A stretch of 64,000 nt of DNA from Microbacterium pumilum (GCF_039530225.1 NZ_BAAAOH010000001.1:992001-1056000); one strand, 5' to 3'; counted from the first letter of the stretch, positions 1-8,294 are shown. A program made the numbers and translations. Notes: generated by a model not told the origin, from the sequence alone.

Positions 1-212
1 GCCGTCTGCAGGGGGCGGAGGAACTCGAGTGGATCGATTCGGGTCGTGAGGACGTGTTGTGGTTCCGTCGGCCCGGCGGCTGGGAGGTCGTCACCAACTT
101 CGGCGCGCAGCCGTTCGCGGTCGACGGCTCCGCCGTGCTGACGAGCTCACCCGGCGAGGGGGGCGCTCTCGGAGGGGCGAGCACCATGTGGCTCCGCATG
201 GAAGCCGGGTAG
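1..212 (+). CDS. Alpha-glucosidase (GH13), C-terminal fragment
   Basis: This is the last 69 codons of a gene that begins before the window; the reading frame is open from base 3 to the TAG at 210-212. The segment RRPGGWEVVTNFG followed by a short beta-rich end is typical of the C-terminal domain (DUF3459 type) of GH13 alpha-glucosidases and oligo-1,6-glucosidases, which release glucose from alpha-glucosides in the cytosol. The catalytic barrel lies outside the window, so the exact substrate cannot be judged. A strong hairpin follows 38 bases after the stop. The family call rests on the C-terminal pattern alone and is fairly likely. Confidence 0.7.
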   Translation, partial: RLQGAEELEWIDSGREDVLWFRRPGGWEVVTNFGAQPFAVDGSAVLTSSPGEGGALGGASTMWLRMEAG

Positions 213-250
213 AGCGCCGGACGGGCGGGCGGGGGGCTCGCCCTGGACGG

Positions 251-285
251 ACGGATGCCGCGACCGGAATGGTCGCGGCATCCGT
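251..285. terminator. Bidirectional hairpin terminator
   Basis: A perfect 15-bp inverted repeat (251-265 with 271-285) has a 5-base loop. It lies between the stop of the alpha-glucosidase gene and the stop of the minus-strand small membrane protein gene, where a shared terminator is expected. There is no long T-run, which is common for high-GC actinobacterial terminators. Confidence 0.75.
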
Positions 286-328
286 GCTCCCAGGGGGTGG
301 GAGCGCTGGGGTCTGGGGACCCAGGGAC

Positions 329-493
329 CTACGCTCGGCGGTTGCCGCTGATCACTCGGAACAGGAACACGATCAGCGCTACGACACCCACGATGAGTGC
401 GACCCACAGCAGCCAGCTCAACGCAGAGTTGAGACCGCCGAAGATCGCGAGGATGACCGCGATGACGATGATGATGATGAGGGCGAGGTTCAT
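329..493 (-). CDS. Small two-helix membrane protein, 54 aa
   Basis: This short protein is almost entirely hydrophobic. A first helix covers roughly residues 3-19 (rich in Ile/Val/Leu), a glycine-asparagine turn follows, a second helix covers about residues 24-46, and the tail is basic (SGNRRA). I chose the ATG at 491-493 because AAGGAG lies just upstream of it; a longer frame back to 574 would add an arginine-rich stretch with no such signal. It resembles the many unnamed small hydrophobic membrane proteins of actinobacteria, often annotated as DUF1328- or DUF6131-like, but I cannot assign it to either. No function can be stated. Confidence 0.65.
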   Translation of the reverse strand: MNLALIIIIVIAVILAIFGGLNSALSWLLWVALIVGVVALIVFLFRVISGNRRA

Positions 494-598
494 GGGGGGT
501 TCTCCTTCGGGTCGCCGAGTCGTGCGACGTGGCTCGACTCGGATGCCTTGTGGGCACGACGAAGACACTCCCACTGACGGGATGCCGGCGGGAGGGGC

Positions 599-628
599 TT
601 GACGGGCGCAGAGTTGCGGTGATAGCAG
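599..628 (+). promoter_or_regulatory. Possible sigma-70 type promoter for the DUF7218 gene
   Basis: TTGACG (599-604) and TAGCAG (623-628) are separated by 18 bases. They lie about 155 bases before the GTG at 784. The rest of the 494-783 interval shows no convincing gene. The -10 box is imperfect, so this is a moderate call. Confidence 0.35.
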
Positions 629-783
629 CCGCTCGGCAGGGTGTATCCACGCGTCCGCGGACTGTCAACCCCCAGAGATGAGTGCCCGAGCGCGCATACC
701 CTCTCGGCAAGACCGACGCTTCATCCGCGGTCTGGCCGCCACGTGCGGCACGGGTCTTCGACCTTGAGAGAAGGAGCGATAAA

Positions 784-1050
784 GTGCCTCAGCGACGAGG
801 AGCCGCCCTCCAGGACCGCGAGCTGTATGAGAAGTTGCGCGACGAGGGCGCTTCCAAGGAGAAGGCCGCGCGAATCTCGAACGCCATTGCGACAGAGGGC
901 GCCGCGAAGGTCGGCCGACGGGGAGGCACGTCGGGCGACTACGAGGAATGGACCGTCGACAGGCTCCGCGCGAGGGCGAAGGAACTGGGGATCCGGGGCT
1001 ATTCCGGCAAGCGCAAGACGGAGCTCATCTCGATGCTCCGCAACCACTGA
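784..1050 (+). CDS. DUF7218 family protein with Rho-N/SAP-like C-terminus
   Basis: The start is the GTG at 784, preceded by GAGAAGGAG; longer frames upstream lack a ribosome site. The 88-residue product has an N-terminal segment ELYEKLRDEGASKEKAARIS, the hallmark of the DUF7218 family. A C-terminal segment of about residues 55-88 (WTVDRLRARAKELGI ... SGKRKTELISMLR) looks like a Rho termination factor N-terminal or SAP-type helix-turn-helix that binds nucleic acid. The next gene, topoisomerase IB, starts 16 bases downstream, so the two are probably cotranscribed. The likely role is DNA-associated, but this is inferred from the fold and the neighbour only. Confidence 0.8.
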   Translation: MPQRRGAALQDRELYEKLRDEGASKEKAARISNAIATEGAAKVGRRGGTSGDYEEWTVDRLRARAKELGIRGYSGKRKTELISMLRNH

Positions 1051-1066
1051 GTCGGCGGGCACGGCG

Positions 1067-2029
1067 TTGCCACGACTGGTCCGGGTGCGTCCCGGCGACT
1101 CCCCGGGATTTCGACGAACTCGTGCCGGCAACGGCTTCCGCTACGTCGACGCGCACGGCGCGACGGTCGCCGAGGACGATCGCGAGCGCATCCATGACCT
1201 CGTCATCCCGCCTGCGTGGGAGGACGTCTGGATCTCCGCCGAGCCGTACGGCCACATACAGGCAGTGGGCGTGGATGAGGCGGGCCGTCGTCAGTACCTG
1301 TACCACGAGCAGTGGCGGGCACGGCGTGACCGCGGCAAGTTCGCGCGTGCGCTGGCGCTCGCCGAAGCGCTCCCCCGCGCCCGTGGCCGGGTGACCGCGA
1401 TCCTCCACCGCGACGGACTCGGTCGCGAGCGGGTGCTCGCGACATCCTTCCGCCTGCTCGACGAAGGGGCGCCGCGGATCGGATCATCCCGATACCTCGA
1501 GAGGCACGGCAGCAGGGGGCTCACGACTCTGCAGCGACGGGATGCCGTCGTCACCGACTCGGTCGTCACCCTGTCTTTCCCGGGCAAGAGCGGCAAGCGC
1601 GCGCTCATCGAGATCGACGACGACGAACTCGCCGTCGTGATCGCCGAACTGGCGGCGGGCCGACCGCGGTCCTCCCTGCTGTCGTATGAGCGCGGTCGCC
1701 GGCGAGTGCCGCTCACGCCCGCCGACGTCAACCAGCACGTCCGGTCGCTGACCGGAGGCGCGTTCACCGCCAAGGACTTCCGGACGCTGCGCGGCACGAT
1801 CTTCGCGGCCGAGGCCCTGGCCCGCATCGGCACCGTCGACACGCCGAACGATCGCAAACGCGCTGAGCGACTGGCCGTCGCTGCGACCGCGGAGGCACTG
1901 GGCAACACGCCTGCGGTCGCGCGGGGGAGCTACATCGACCCGCGGGTGTGGAAGTCGTACGGTCGCGGCGAGCTGCTCGACCTCTCGATCTCGCCGGAGT
2001 CCGCGATCCGTCGCCTGATCCTCGGGTAG
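1067..2029 (+). CDS. DNA topoisomerase IB (poxvirus type)
   Basis: This enzyme relaxes supercoils by cutting one DNA strand through a 3'-phosphotyrosine bond. The N-terminal part (PGFRRTRAGNGFRY, then IPPAWEDVWI) matches the bacterial poxvirus-like type IB domain. The catalytic core shows HRDGLGRERV, the lysine loop FPGKSGKRALIEI, KDFRTLRGTIFAAE with the catalytic arginine, and NTPAVARGSYIDP with the active tyrosine near residue 289. As in other bacterial members, Asn stands where vaccinia has His, nine residues before the tyrosine. I chose TTG at 1067 because it gives the usual MPRL-type N-terminus; a GTG at 1085 is the alternative. The length of 320 aa is normal. No strong ribosome site is visible, so translation may be coupled to the DUF7218 gene. 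Confidence 0.85.
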   Translation: MPRLVRVRPGDSPGFRRTRAGNGFRYVDAHGATVAEDDRERIHDLVIPPAWEDVWISAEPYGHIQAVGVDEAGRRQYLYHEQWRARRDRGKFARALALAEALPRARGRVTAILHRDGLGRERVLATSFRLLDEGAPRIGSSRYLERHGSRGLTTLQRRDAVVTDSVVTLSFPGKSGKRALIEIDDDELAVVIAELAAGRPRSSLLSYERGRRRVPLTPADVNQHVRSLTGGAFTAKDFRTLRGTIFAAEALARIGTVDTPNDRKRAERLAVAATAEALGNTPAVARGSYIDPRVWKSYGRGELLDLSISPESAIRRLILG

Positions 2030-2040
2030 CCGGGCGGTCC

Positions 2041-2194
2041 CTGAGCTTGTCGAAGGGCCGCCGGACGCTTCGACAGGCTCAGCGACCGGCTTGCGGCTCA
2101 GCGACCGGTTTGCGGCTCGGCGACCGGTTCGCGGGTCAGCGACCGGTTTGCGGCTCAGCGACCGGTTCGCGGGTCAGCGACCGGCTTGCGGCGA
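2041..2194. repeat. Palindrome plus six 19-bp tandem units (repeat family A)
   Basis: A 15-base arm CTGAGCTTGTCGAAG (2041-2055) is followed by its near-perfect inverted copy (2068-2082). Then come six head-to-tail 19-base units of the form AGCGACCGGTTTGCGGCTC (2081-2194) with small variations. The block fills the gap between the topoisomerase and fluoride channel genes and may end topoisomerase transcription. The same palindrome and 19-base unit recur inside the fused ECF ATPase gene, and the palindrome core recurs in the RND exporter gene. Confidence 0.85.
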
Positions 2195-2221
2195 AGCGTC
2201 GGCTTGCGCCGAGCGGCCGGG

Positions 2222-2227
2222 TAGCGT
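2222..2227 (+). promoter_or_regulatory. -10 box of a leaderless crcB transcript
   Basis: TAGCGT ends 6 bases before the GTG at 2234 and no Shine-Dalgarno sequence is present. This spacing would place the transcript start at or next to the start codon. Confidence 0.45.
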
Positions 2228-2233
2228 GAGCGC

Positions 2234-2674
2234 GTGAGCAGCGCACCCGTCCGTCGAGCAGGCGCGTCGCACACCGGCGCACTCCTGGGGCTCGTCGTGC
2301 TGGGTGGCGCCGTCGGAGTGCTGGCCAGGGCCGCGCTGCTGCTCCCCGTCGACGACCCAGCACTCGTCCCGTGGGTGACGGCCGCCATCAACGCGTTCGG
2401 CTCGCTCCTGCTCGGGGTCGTCGTCGGCTGGCTGGATGACCGGCACCCTCGCGCACGCACCTTCTTCGGAACGGGCATGCTGGGCGGATTCACCACCTAC
2501 AGCGCGTTCGCGGTCCAGAGCGTCGCCACCGGAGCGACCGAACCGTGGTTGGCTGTGGCTCTTATGGTCGCGTCGGTCTCGGCCGGGCTCGTCGGAGGGA
2601 TCGTCGGCCTGTTCATCGGTCGGCGGATCGCCGATGAGCCCGGCAGGATCGAGTCACCGGAGTCGGCCGAATGA
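2234..2674 (+). CDS. crcB: Fluoride channel CrcB/Fluc, first subunit
   Basis: This is an integral membrane protein of the Fluc family, which lets fluoride leave the cytosol. The 146-residue sequence has four hydrophobic segments. It carries family landmarks: an Asn and Gly-Ser in TAAINAFGSLLLGVVVG (TM2) and GTGMLGGFTTYSAFA around the TM3 break, where the phenylalanine box and central sodium site lie. The GTG at 2234 is chosen because a -10 like box sits 6 bases upstream. The gene overlaps the second crcB by four bases (ATGA), so the two subunits are probably made together and form an antiparallel heterodimer. I saw no fluoride riboswitch upstream. Confidence 0.9.
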   Translation: MSSAPVRRAGASHTGALLGLVVLGGAVGVLARAALLLPVDDPALVPWVTAAINAFGSLLLGVVVGWLDDRHPRARTFFGTGMLGGFTTYSAFAVQSVATGATEPWLAVALMVASVSAGLVGGIVGLFIGRRIADEPGRIESPESAE

Positions 2675-3060
2675 ACGTCTGGGTTCTTCTCGCTGCAGCC
2701 GCTGCGGGTGGGGTCGGGGCCGGTCTCCGATTCGGGGTCGACGCGCTGGTGATGCGGGGGCGCCGCGAGGCGTTCCCGCTCGGCATCCTGATCGTGAATG
2801 TGAGCGGATCTCTCGCTCTAGGAGTGCTGGTAGGCCTCGGCGGTGCGGTCGTTCCGGCGGCCGCGACCGTGGTGGGGACGGGGCTTCTGGGCGGCTACAC
2901 GACGTTCAGCACCGTGTCGGTCGAGACGGTGCTGCTCGGCGAACGCGGTCGCCGCCGCCACGCAGTGGTAAACGTGGCCGGCACACTCGCGCTGTCAGTG
3001 GGCGCCGCGGCTCTCGGCGTCCTCGCCGGCGGTGCCATCGCAGGCCTCGGCGCGGGCTGA
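2671..3060 (+). CDS. crcB: Fluoride channel CrcB/Fluc, second subunit
   Basis: The second Fluc homologue (129 aa) starts within the stop codon of the first, which implies translational coupling. It has four membrane segments, the Asn/Gly-Ser element ILIVNVSGSLALG and the pore element GLLGGYTTFSTVSVE. Paired crcB genes are common in Gram-positive bacteria, where the two products have opposite membrane topology and form one dual-pore channel; here the overlap supports that arrangement. An arginine-rich loop after TM1 (MRGRREAFPLG) and another near residue 88 (ERGRRRHAV) would help set its orientation. The end is a hydrophobic helix with no extra domain. Confidence 0.9.
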   Translation: MNVWVLLAAAAAGGVGAGLRFGVDALVMRGRREAFPLGILIVNVSGSLALGVLVGLGGAVVPAAATVVGTGLLGGYTTFSTVSVETVLLGERGRRRHAVVNVAGTLALSVGAAALGVLAGGAIAGLGAG

Positions 3061-3202
3061 CGAGCCCTGCCGTTGTCGGCGGATGTCGAGGAAACCACAT
3101 GGGATACTGAGTCTTCGATACATTCCCGTATCCGCCGCGCTGCGGCATCCACCGGGTCGTCGATCCGGCGTTCACACTGCACCACCCAGCGAAGGCCTTT
3201 CC

Positions 3203-6200
3203 GTGTCGAACCTCGCCGTCTTGAGCCTCAAGAACCGAGCGCTCATCGCCCTCATCACGATCGTCGCTGCGGTGTTCGGTGGTCTGGCGCTCACGAGCCT
3301 CAAGCAGGAGCTCATCCCGTCGATCGAGTTCCCGGCGCTCGTCGTCGTCTCGACCTACCCGGGTGCGTCGCCGGAGGTCGTGAACAACGATGTCTCCACC
3401 CCGATCGAGAACGCGATCCAGGGAGTGCCGGGGCTGGAATCGTCCACCGCGACGAGCACCACGAACGCGTCGATCGTGCAGGCGTCCTTCACCTACGGCA
3501 CCGATCTCGCGACCGCCGAACAGAAGATGACGCAGGCGATCAACCGCATCTCGAGCCAGCTTCCGGATGGCGTCGAGCCGAACGTGATCTCGGCGAGCAT
3601 CGATGACTTCCCCGTGATCCAGGTCGCGGTCACGGGCTATGACGACGCCGAGACCATCCAGGCGCAGCTCGAATCGACGGTGGTTCCCGCTCTCGAGGAC
3701 GTCGCCGGCGTCAATGCGGCGCAGATCGTCGGAGGTGTCGGGCAGCGGGTGACGATCACGCCCGACAAGGCTGAGCTGGCCGCGGCCGGCTACACGCAGC
3801 AGGCGATCAACGACGCCCTCGACCAGAACGGCGTGCTGTTTCCCGGCGGCGACATCACTGAGAACGACGAGACTCTGACCGTTCAGACCGGTTCGAAGAT
3901 CACGACCGTGGACGAGATCGCCGCGCTGCCGCTCGTCCCGTCGACCCCCGAGCAGTTCGCAGCCGGTGCGGTGACGATCGGCGATGTCGCGACCGTCGAG
4001 CAGAACCAGGACCCGATCACCACGATCTCGCGCGTCGACGGCGAGCCGGCGATCACGATCGCGGTGACGAAGCTCCCGTCGGCGAACACCGTGGATGTGT
4101 CGAAGGGCGTGCTCGCCGCGCTCCCCGATCTCGAGGACGACCTGAACGGAGCCACGTTCACCGTGGTGTTCGACCAGGCCCCCTACATCCAGCAGTCGAT
4201 CGAGAGCCTCGCCATCGAGGGTCTGCTCGGCCTCTTCTTCGCCGTGCTCGTCATCCTGGTGTTCCTGCTGTCGGTGCGGGCGACGCTCGTGACTGCCATC
4301 TCGATCCCGACGAGCGTCCTGATCACGTTCATCGGCATCCAGGCCTTCGGCTTCTCGCTGAACATCCTGACGCTGGGCGCACTGACGATCGCCATCGGAC
4401 GTGTGGTCGACGACTCCATCGTCGTCATCGAGAACATAAAGCGGCATTACGTCGGCGATGCCGACAAGAAGGAATCGATCCTGCGCGCGGTGCGCGAGGT
4501 CGCAACGGCCGTCACGTCATCGACCATCACGACGGTCGCGGTCTTCCTGCCGATCGCGTTCGTCGGCGACATCACGGGCGAACTCTTCCGTCCGTTCGCC
4601 CTGACCATCACGATCGCCATGACCGCCTCCCTGCTGGTGGCGCTCACCATCGTGCCGGTGCTCGCATACTGGTTCCTGCGTCCGGGCAAGCCGTTGCTCG
4701 ATGCCGAGGGCAACCAGATCGACCCCGAGGCGTGGAATGCCCCACCGAGCCGCCTGCAGAAGGGCTATCTGCCGATCCTGCGCTGGACGCTCCGCCATTC
4801 GTGGGTCACGCTCGGGCTCGCCGTGCTCGTGCTGGTCGGCACGATCGCCGCCGCGCCCTTCATGAAGACGAACTTCCTCGGTGACTCGGGTCAGAACACG
4901 TTCACAATGACCCAGGACATCGGCCCTGCTCCGAGTCTCGAGGCAGAAGACGCCGCGGCGCAGCAGGTCGAGGACGCGCTCGACGGCATCGACGGCATCC
5001 AGACGGTCCAGGTCTCGATCGGATCGAGCGGGTCGGCGCTGCGCGACGCGTTCTCGGGCGGCGGCAGCGGCATCACGTACTCCATCACCACCGATCCGGA
5101 TGCCGACCAGGTGCAGGTCCGCGAGGACGTGCAGGCCGCGGTCGCCGAACTCGACGGCGTGGGCACGATCACAGTCGCCGGTTCTGGTGGCGGCTTCGGC
5201 TCGAGCGACATCGAGATCGACGTCACGGCGCCCGATTCCGGCACGCTGACAGACGCGACGGATGCCGTCGTCACAGCGGTCACGGACGCCGACGGCGTCG
5301 GCCAGGTGTCGAGCAACCTCTCGGCATCGCTCCCGTACATCTCGGTGGCGGTCGACCGCGAAGCCGCTGCCGCGATCGGCCTCTCCGAGGTCGCCGTCGG
5401 CGCGCTCGTCTCCAACACCATGCAGCCGCAGGGGATCGGGTCGGTCGAGATCGACGACACCACCCTCACGGTCTATCTCGCCGCATCGCAGACGCCGGCG
5501 ACGATCGATGAGCTGAAGGAGCTCACCGTGCCGTCGGCGACCGGGCCCATTCCGCTCTCGGACGTCGCGGCCGTCGAAGAAAGCGAAGGCCCGACCTCGA
5601 TCACGACGGAGGGCGGCCAGCGCACCGCCACCGTCACGGTGACCCCATCCACCGACAACCTGCAAGCGGCTACCGCTTCCGTCACGTCGGCCCTCGATGA
5701 CGCCGACCTGCCCCAGGCGGCCGACGCGACTCTCGGCGGCGTGGTCTCGCAGCAGTCCGACGCGTTCTCGCAACTCGGTCTCGCGCTGCTCGCCGCCATC
5801 CTGATCGTGTACATCGTGATGGTCGCGACCTTCAAGTCGCTCCGTCAGCCGCTGCTGCTGCTCGTCTCGGTGCCTTTCGCGGCCACCGGCGCGATTCTGC
5901 TGCAGATCGCGACGGGCGTGCCTCTCGGCGTCGCCTCGCTCATCGGCGTGCTCATGCTGATCGGCATCGTCGTCACCAACGCGATCGTCCTCGTCGACCT
6001 CGTGAACCAGTACCGGACCAAGGGACTGACCGCGCACGATGCAACGGTCGCCGGTGGGGGACGACGACTGCGCCCGATCCTGATGACGGCGCTCGCCACG
6101 ATCTTCGCCCTGACCCCGATGGCCCTGGGCATCACCGGACACGGTGGGTTCATCTCGCAGCCGCTCGCAATCGTCGTCATCGGCGGGTTGATCTCGTCGA

Positions 6201-7009
6201 CCGTGCTCACGCTCCTCGTGCTGCCCACGCTCTACAACCTCGTCGAGGGTGCGAAAGAGCGGCGAGCCGCTCGTCGTGCTGAGAAGGCGGATGCCGGCAG
6301 CGCGCCGTCTCAGCTCGAGCCAGAGTCGGCGCTCGTCGGCGCCGGCGTCGGCGCGATTGAATCGGGTGCCCTCACGCGCCGTGAGCTTCGCGCGCGAGAG
6401 GCCGGATCGGTCGGCACTGCCGCGATCGCGGTTCCGATGCTCGAAGAGGGCCCCGACATCGAGGTGTCCGAGTCTGCGCCCGCGGCGGTCCGTCCGGCTG
6501 CCGAGCCGGCCGCGGATTCGGTCGCTGAGCCTGTCGAAGCGTCCGAGCCCGAGCCTGAGCCGGATCTGGTCGACGAGCCGGAGTCGGTCGCTGAGCCGGA
6601 GTCGGTCGCTGAGCTTGTCGAAGCGTCCGAGTCCGAGCCGGAGCCGGAGCCGGTCGCTGAGCCGGAGCCGGTCGCTGAACCCGAGTCGGTCGCTGAACCC
6701 GAGTCGGTCGCTGAGCCTGTCGAAGCGTCCGAGCCCGAGCCCGAGGCTGAGCCGGATCTGGTCGACGAGCCGGATCTGGTCGACGAGCCGGAGCCGGTCG
6801 CTGAGCCCGAGTCGGTCGCTGAGCCTGTCGAAGCGTCCGAGTCCGAGTCCGAGCCCGAGGCTGAGCCGGATCTGGTCGCTGAGCCGGAGCCGGCCGCTGA
6901 GCCTGTCGAAGCGCCACAGGATGCGCCCGGGCCCGTCGAGGACGAGCCCACGGATGCCGAAACCGAGCCCGAGCCCACCGATCACGAGGGTTCCGAGCAT
7001 CCCGAGTAG
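3203..7009 (+). CDS. RND-family efflux transporter (AcrB/HAE1-like) with acidic repeat tail
   Basis: The protein is a proton-driven exporter of the AcrB/HAE1 superfamily. It has an N-terminal helix after LAVLSLKNRALIALI, a first periplasmic-type porter domain with QELIPSIEFP and TYPGASPEVV, five helices at about residues 340-545, a second porter domain, and helices at about 860-1015. The proton-relay pair is visible in GRVVDDSIVVIENI near residue 402. The GTG at 3203 is chosen because GAAGG precedes it by 7 bases and the sequence then opens directly onto TM1. Ordinary family members end soon after TM12; this one continues for about 250 residues of Glu/Pro/Val-rich sequence made of translated repeats. 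No membrane-fusion partner is adjacent, as is usual in Gram-positives. The substrate is unknown. Confidence 0.9.
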   Translation: MSNLAVLSLKNRALIALITIVAAVFGGLALTSLKQELIPSIEFPALVVVSTYPGASPEVVNNDVSTPIENAIQGVPGLESSTATSTTNASIVQASFTYGTDLATAEQKMTQAINRISSQLPDGVEPNVISASIDDFPVIQVAVTGYDDAETIQAQLESTVVPALEDVAGVNAAQIVGGVGQRVTITPDKAELAAAGYTQQAINDALDQNGVLFPGGDITENDETLTVQTGSKITTVDEIAALPLVPSTPEQFAAGAVTIGDVATVEQNQDPITTISRVDGEPAITIAVTKLPSANTVDVSKGVLAALPDLEDDLNGATFTVVFDQAPYIQQSIESLAIEGLLGLFFAVLVILVFLLSVRATLVTAISIPTSVLITFIGIQAFGFSLNILTLGALTIAIGRVVDDSIVVIENIKRHYVGDADKKESILRAVREVATAVTSSTITTVAVFLPIAFVGDITGELFRPFALTITIAMTASLLVALTIVPVLAYWFLRPGKPLLDAEGNQIDPEAWNAPPSRLQKGYLPILRWTLRHSWVTLGLAVLVLVGTIAAAPFMKTNFLGDSGQNTFTMTQDIGPAPSLEAEDAAAQQVEDALDGIDGIQTVQVSIGSSGSALRDAFSGGGSGITYSITTDPDADQVQVREDVQAAVAELDGVGTITVAGSGGGFGSSDIEIDVTAPDSGTLTDATDAVVTAVTDADGVGQVSSNLSASLPYISVAVDREAAAAIGLSEVAVGALVSNTMQPQGIGSVEIDDTTLTVYLAASQTPATIDELKELTVPSATGPIPLSDVAAVEESEGPTSITTEGGQRTATVTVTPSTDNLQAATASVTSALDDADLPQAADATLGGVVSQQSDAFSQLGLALLAAILIVYIVMVATFKSLRQPLLLLVSVPFAATGAILLQIATGVPLGVASLIGVLMLIGIVVTNAIVLVDLVNQYRTKGLTAHDATVAGGGRRLRPILMTALATIFALTPMALGITGHGGFISQPLAIVVIGGLISSTVLTLLVLPTLYNLVEGAKERRAARRAEKADAGSAPSQLEPESALVGAGVGAIESGALTRRELRAREAGSVGTAAIAVPMLEEGPDIEVSESAPAAVRPAAEPAADSVAEPVEASEPEPEPDLVDEPESVAEPESVAELVEASESEPEPEPVAEPEPVAEPESVAEPESVAEPVEASEPEPEAEPDLVDEPDLVDEPEPVAEPESVAEPVEASESESEPEAEPDLVAEPEPAAEPVEAPQDAPGPVEDEPTDAETEPEPTDHEGSEHPE
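6524..6913 (+). repeat. In-frame copies of repeat family A inside the RND gene
   Basis: The 15-base core GAGCCTGTCGAAGCG, or a one-base variant, occurs five times near 6527, 6610, 6713, 6821 and 6899. Each copy is preceded by GTCGCT or GCCGCT and most are followed by TCCGAG. Each is read as VAEPVEAS or close to it. GTCGCTGAGCC-type half units fill the space between copies. The core matches the intergenic palindrome at 2041-2082. Confidence 0.85.
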
Positions 7010-7024
7010 CCAACCCTGACGTCC

Positions 7025-7098
7025 GTCCCGTGCTGGCTCACCGAGCCCGCACGGTGCGGACGTCATCCTTGTGCTCGTTCGGCGAGCCAGCACGGGAA
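7025..7098. repeat. Long inverted repeat, family C, probable bidirectional terminator
   Basis: Arms 7025-7044 and 7079-7098 pair around CGTGCTGGCTCRCCGA, with a second short dyad (CCCGCACGGTGCGG) in the loop. It sits between the convergent RND gene and the minus-strand membrane protein gene. The same architecture occurs at 34501-34620. Confidence 0.7.
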
Positions 7099-7145
7099 CG
7101 ACGCCTACGGCGAGTGGTTGACCTCCCCGCGCGCGACCAGCAGGG

Positions 7146-8228
7146 CTACTCGCGCTGACCGGCCACGCCGAGGAAGCGGATGAACACCGCGATCCATCCG
7201 AAGATGAGCGCGAAGACGATGATCTCGAACGCGGTGAGTGAGAAGTAGGTCGTGATGAACAGCACGACCGAGGCGACAAGAGCGCCCAGGAACGACCAGG
7301 CACATACGAAGTAGGTGCGCGGCATCCCGCGCAGGAATCGTGGGCCGCCGATGAGCAGCACCAGGAACATGACGGCCATGCCCGACGCCGAAAGGTTGTG
7401 CAGCAGCAGATTCACATCGACCGGGAAGATCCCGACGCAGGCCAGCATCACGCCCATGACGACGAACAGCGTCGACACGGTGCGCGGTGAGGATCGATTC
7501 GACAGTGATCCGGCGGCGACCAGGGTCTGCATGTCGTTCGCGATATACACGGCGAACGTGGTGACGAGCAGGCCACCGGCGATGAGAGTCCCGTTGAAGA
7601 TCCAGCTCGACAGGTCGTCGAAGCTGCCGAGCTGGCTGAAGTGGACCATCCACCACTCTTTGTCAGGGGTTGTCACCATCGCCGAGAGCGTGCCGAGCAC
7701 GATGAACGCCATGAGCAGGGACGACATCCGCTGGGTGGTCATGCGCGACACCGAGAGGAAGACGATGTATGTCGTCATCCCGAGTGTCACGGCCATCAGC
7801 ACGGTCGCCCAGAACGTGACCACAGGAAGCCCCACGAAACCGAGCCCGAGGACGAGGAAGACCACATACGTCGCGAGGAATGCGAGCGCCGTATGCACGA
7901 TGACGACCGAGATCGTGTTCACCGTGAACTTCCACGGGGCGAGCGACCTCCGCCACTCCTGGCCCGGGCGATGACGCGAGCGCCAGTAGCCGATGGCCGC
8001 GATCACCGCCGCGACCACGCTCGCACCGATGGCGGCGAGGATGCCGAAAGACCACTCACCGGTCAGCGGGCTCTCCGGGAAAAGGAGTCCGATGATGAGG
8101 CCGTAGATGGCTCCCAGCGCGCCGGCGAGGAGGGCGAGATAGACCGCCGCCGACTCGACGCGCAGTGTCGGAGACGGTGGCGCACCGTCAGCAGCACGCG
8201 GGGACGAGGCGATGGATTCCGTGCTCAT
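7146..8228 (-). CDS. DUF998-like multi-pass membrane protein
   Basis: The protein has 360 residues and about nine hydrophobic helices after a cytosolic N-terminus of about 25 residues. The patterns VHFSQLGSFDDLSSWIFNG and YIVFLSVSRMTTQRMSS fit the DUF998 group of actinobacterial membrane proteins, whose function is not established. The ATG at 8228 is supported by TACACT six bases upstream (8235-8240), suggesting a leaderless transcript. It lies 66 bases from the next minus-strand gene, so it may have its own promoter while sharing the direction of the group. No catalytic or binding motif is evident, and no signal peptide is needed. Confidence 0.7.
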   Translation of the reverse strand: MSTESIASSPRAADGAPPSPTLRVESAAVYLALLAGALGAIYGLIIGLLFPESPLTGEWSFGILAAIGASVVAAVIAAIGYWRSRHRPGQEWRRSLAPWKFTVNTISVVIVHTALAFLATYVVFLVLGLGFVGLPVVTFWATVLMAVTLGMTTYIVFLSVSRMTTQRMSSLLMAFIVLGTLSAMVTTPDKEWWMVHFSQLGSFDDLSSWIFNGTLIAGGLLVTTFAVYIANDMQTLVAAGSLSNRSSPRTVSTLFVVMGVMLACVGIFPVDVNLLLHNLSASGMAVMFLVLLIGGPRFLRGMPRTYFVCAWSFLGALVASVVLFITTYFSLTAFEIIVFALIFGWIAVFIRFLGVAGQRE

Positions 8229-8234
8229 GGCGTC

Positions 8235-8240
8235 AGTGTA
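8235..8240 (-). promoter_or_regulatory. -10 box, leaderless promoter of the DUF998-like gene
   Basis: On the minus strand TACACT is followed by 6 bases and then the ATG. CTGTCA (8258-8263) lies 17 bases further upstream as a possible -35. No ribosome site is present. Confidence 0.5.
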
Positions 8241-8294
8241 CGGCCGCTGACGACGGCTGACAGGCGTCCTCTCAGGCGGCGCGCCGACGGACGG

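Noticed and set aside
2030..2233. Fluoride riboswitch upstream of the crcB pair
   Set aside because: The gap holds family A repeats, and no match to the conserved fluoride aptamer core was seen. The start looks leaderless.
6249..7019. Second protein in the alternative frame of the RND tail (Ser/Arg-rich)
   Set aside because: It is the +1 reading of the repeats, lacks a start signal and has no family pattern.
4517..7303. Very long open frame on the minus strand opposite the RND gene
   Set aside because: It mirrors the exporter gene; GC-rich codon bias keeps the opposite frame open. Its product is Arg/Asp-rich low complexity with no family pattern.
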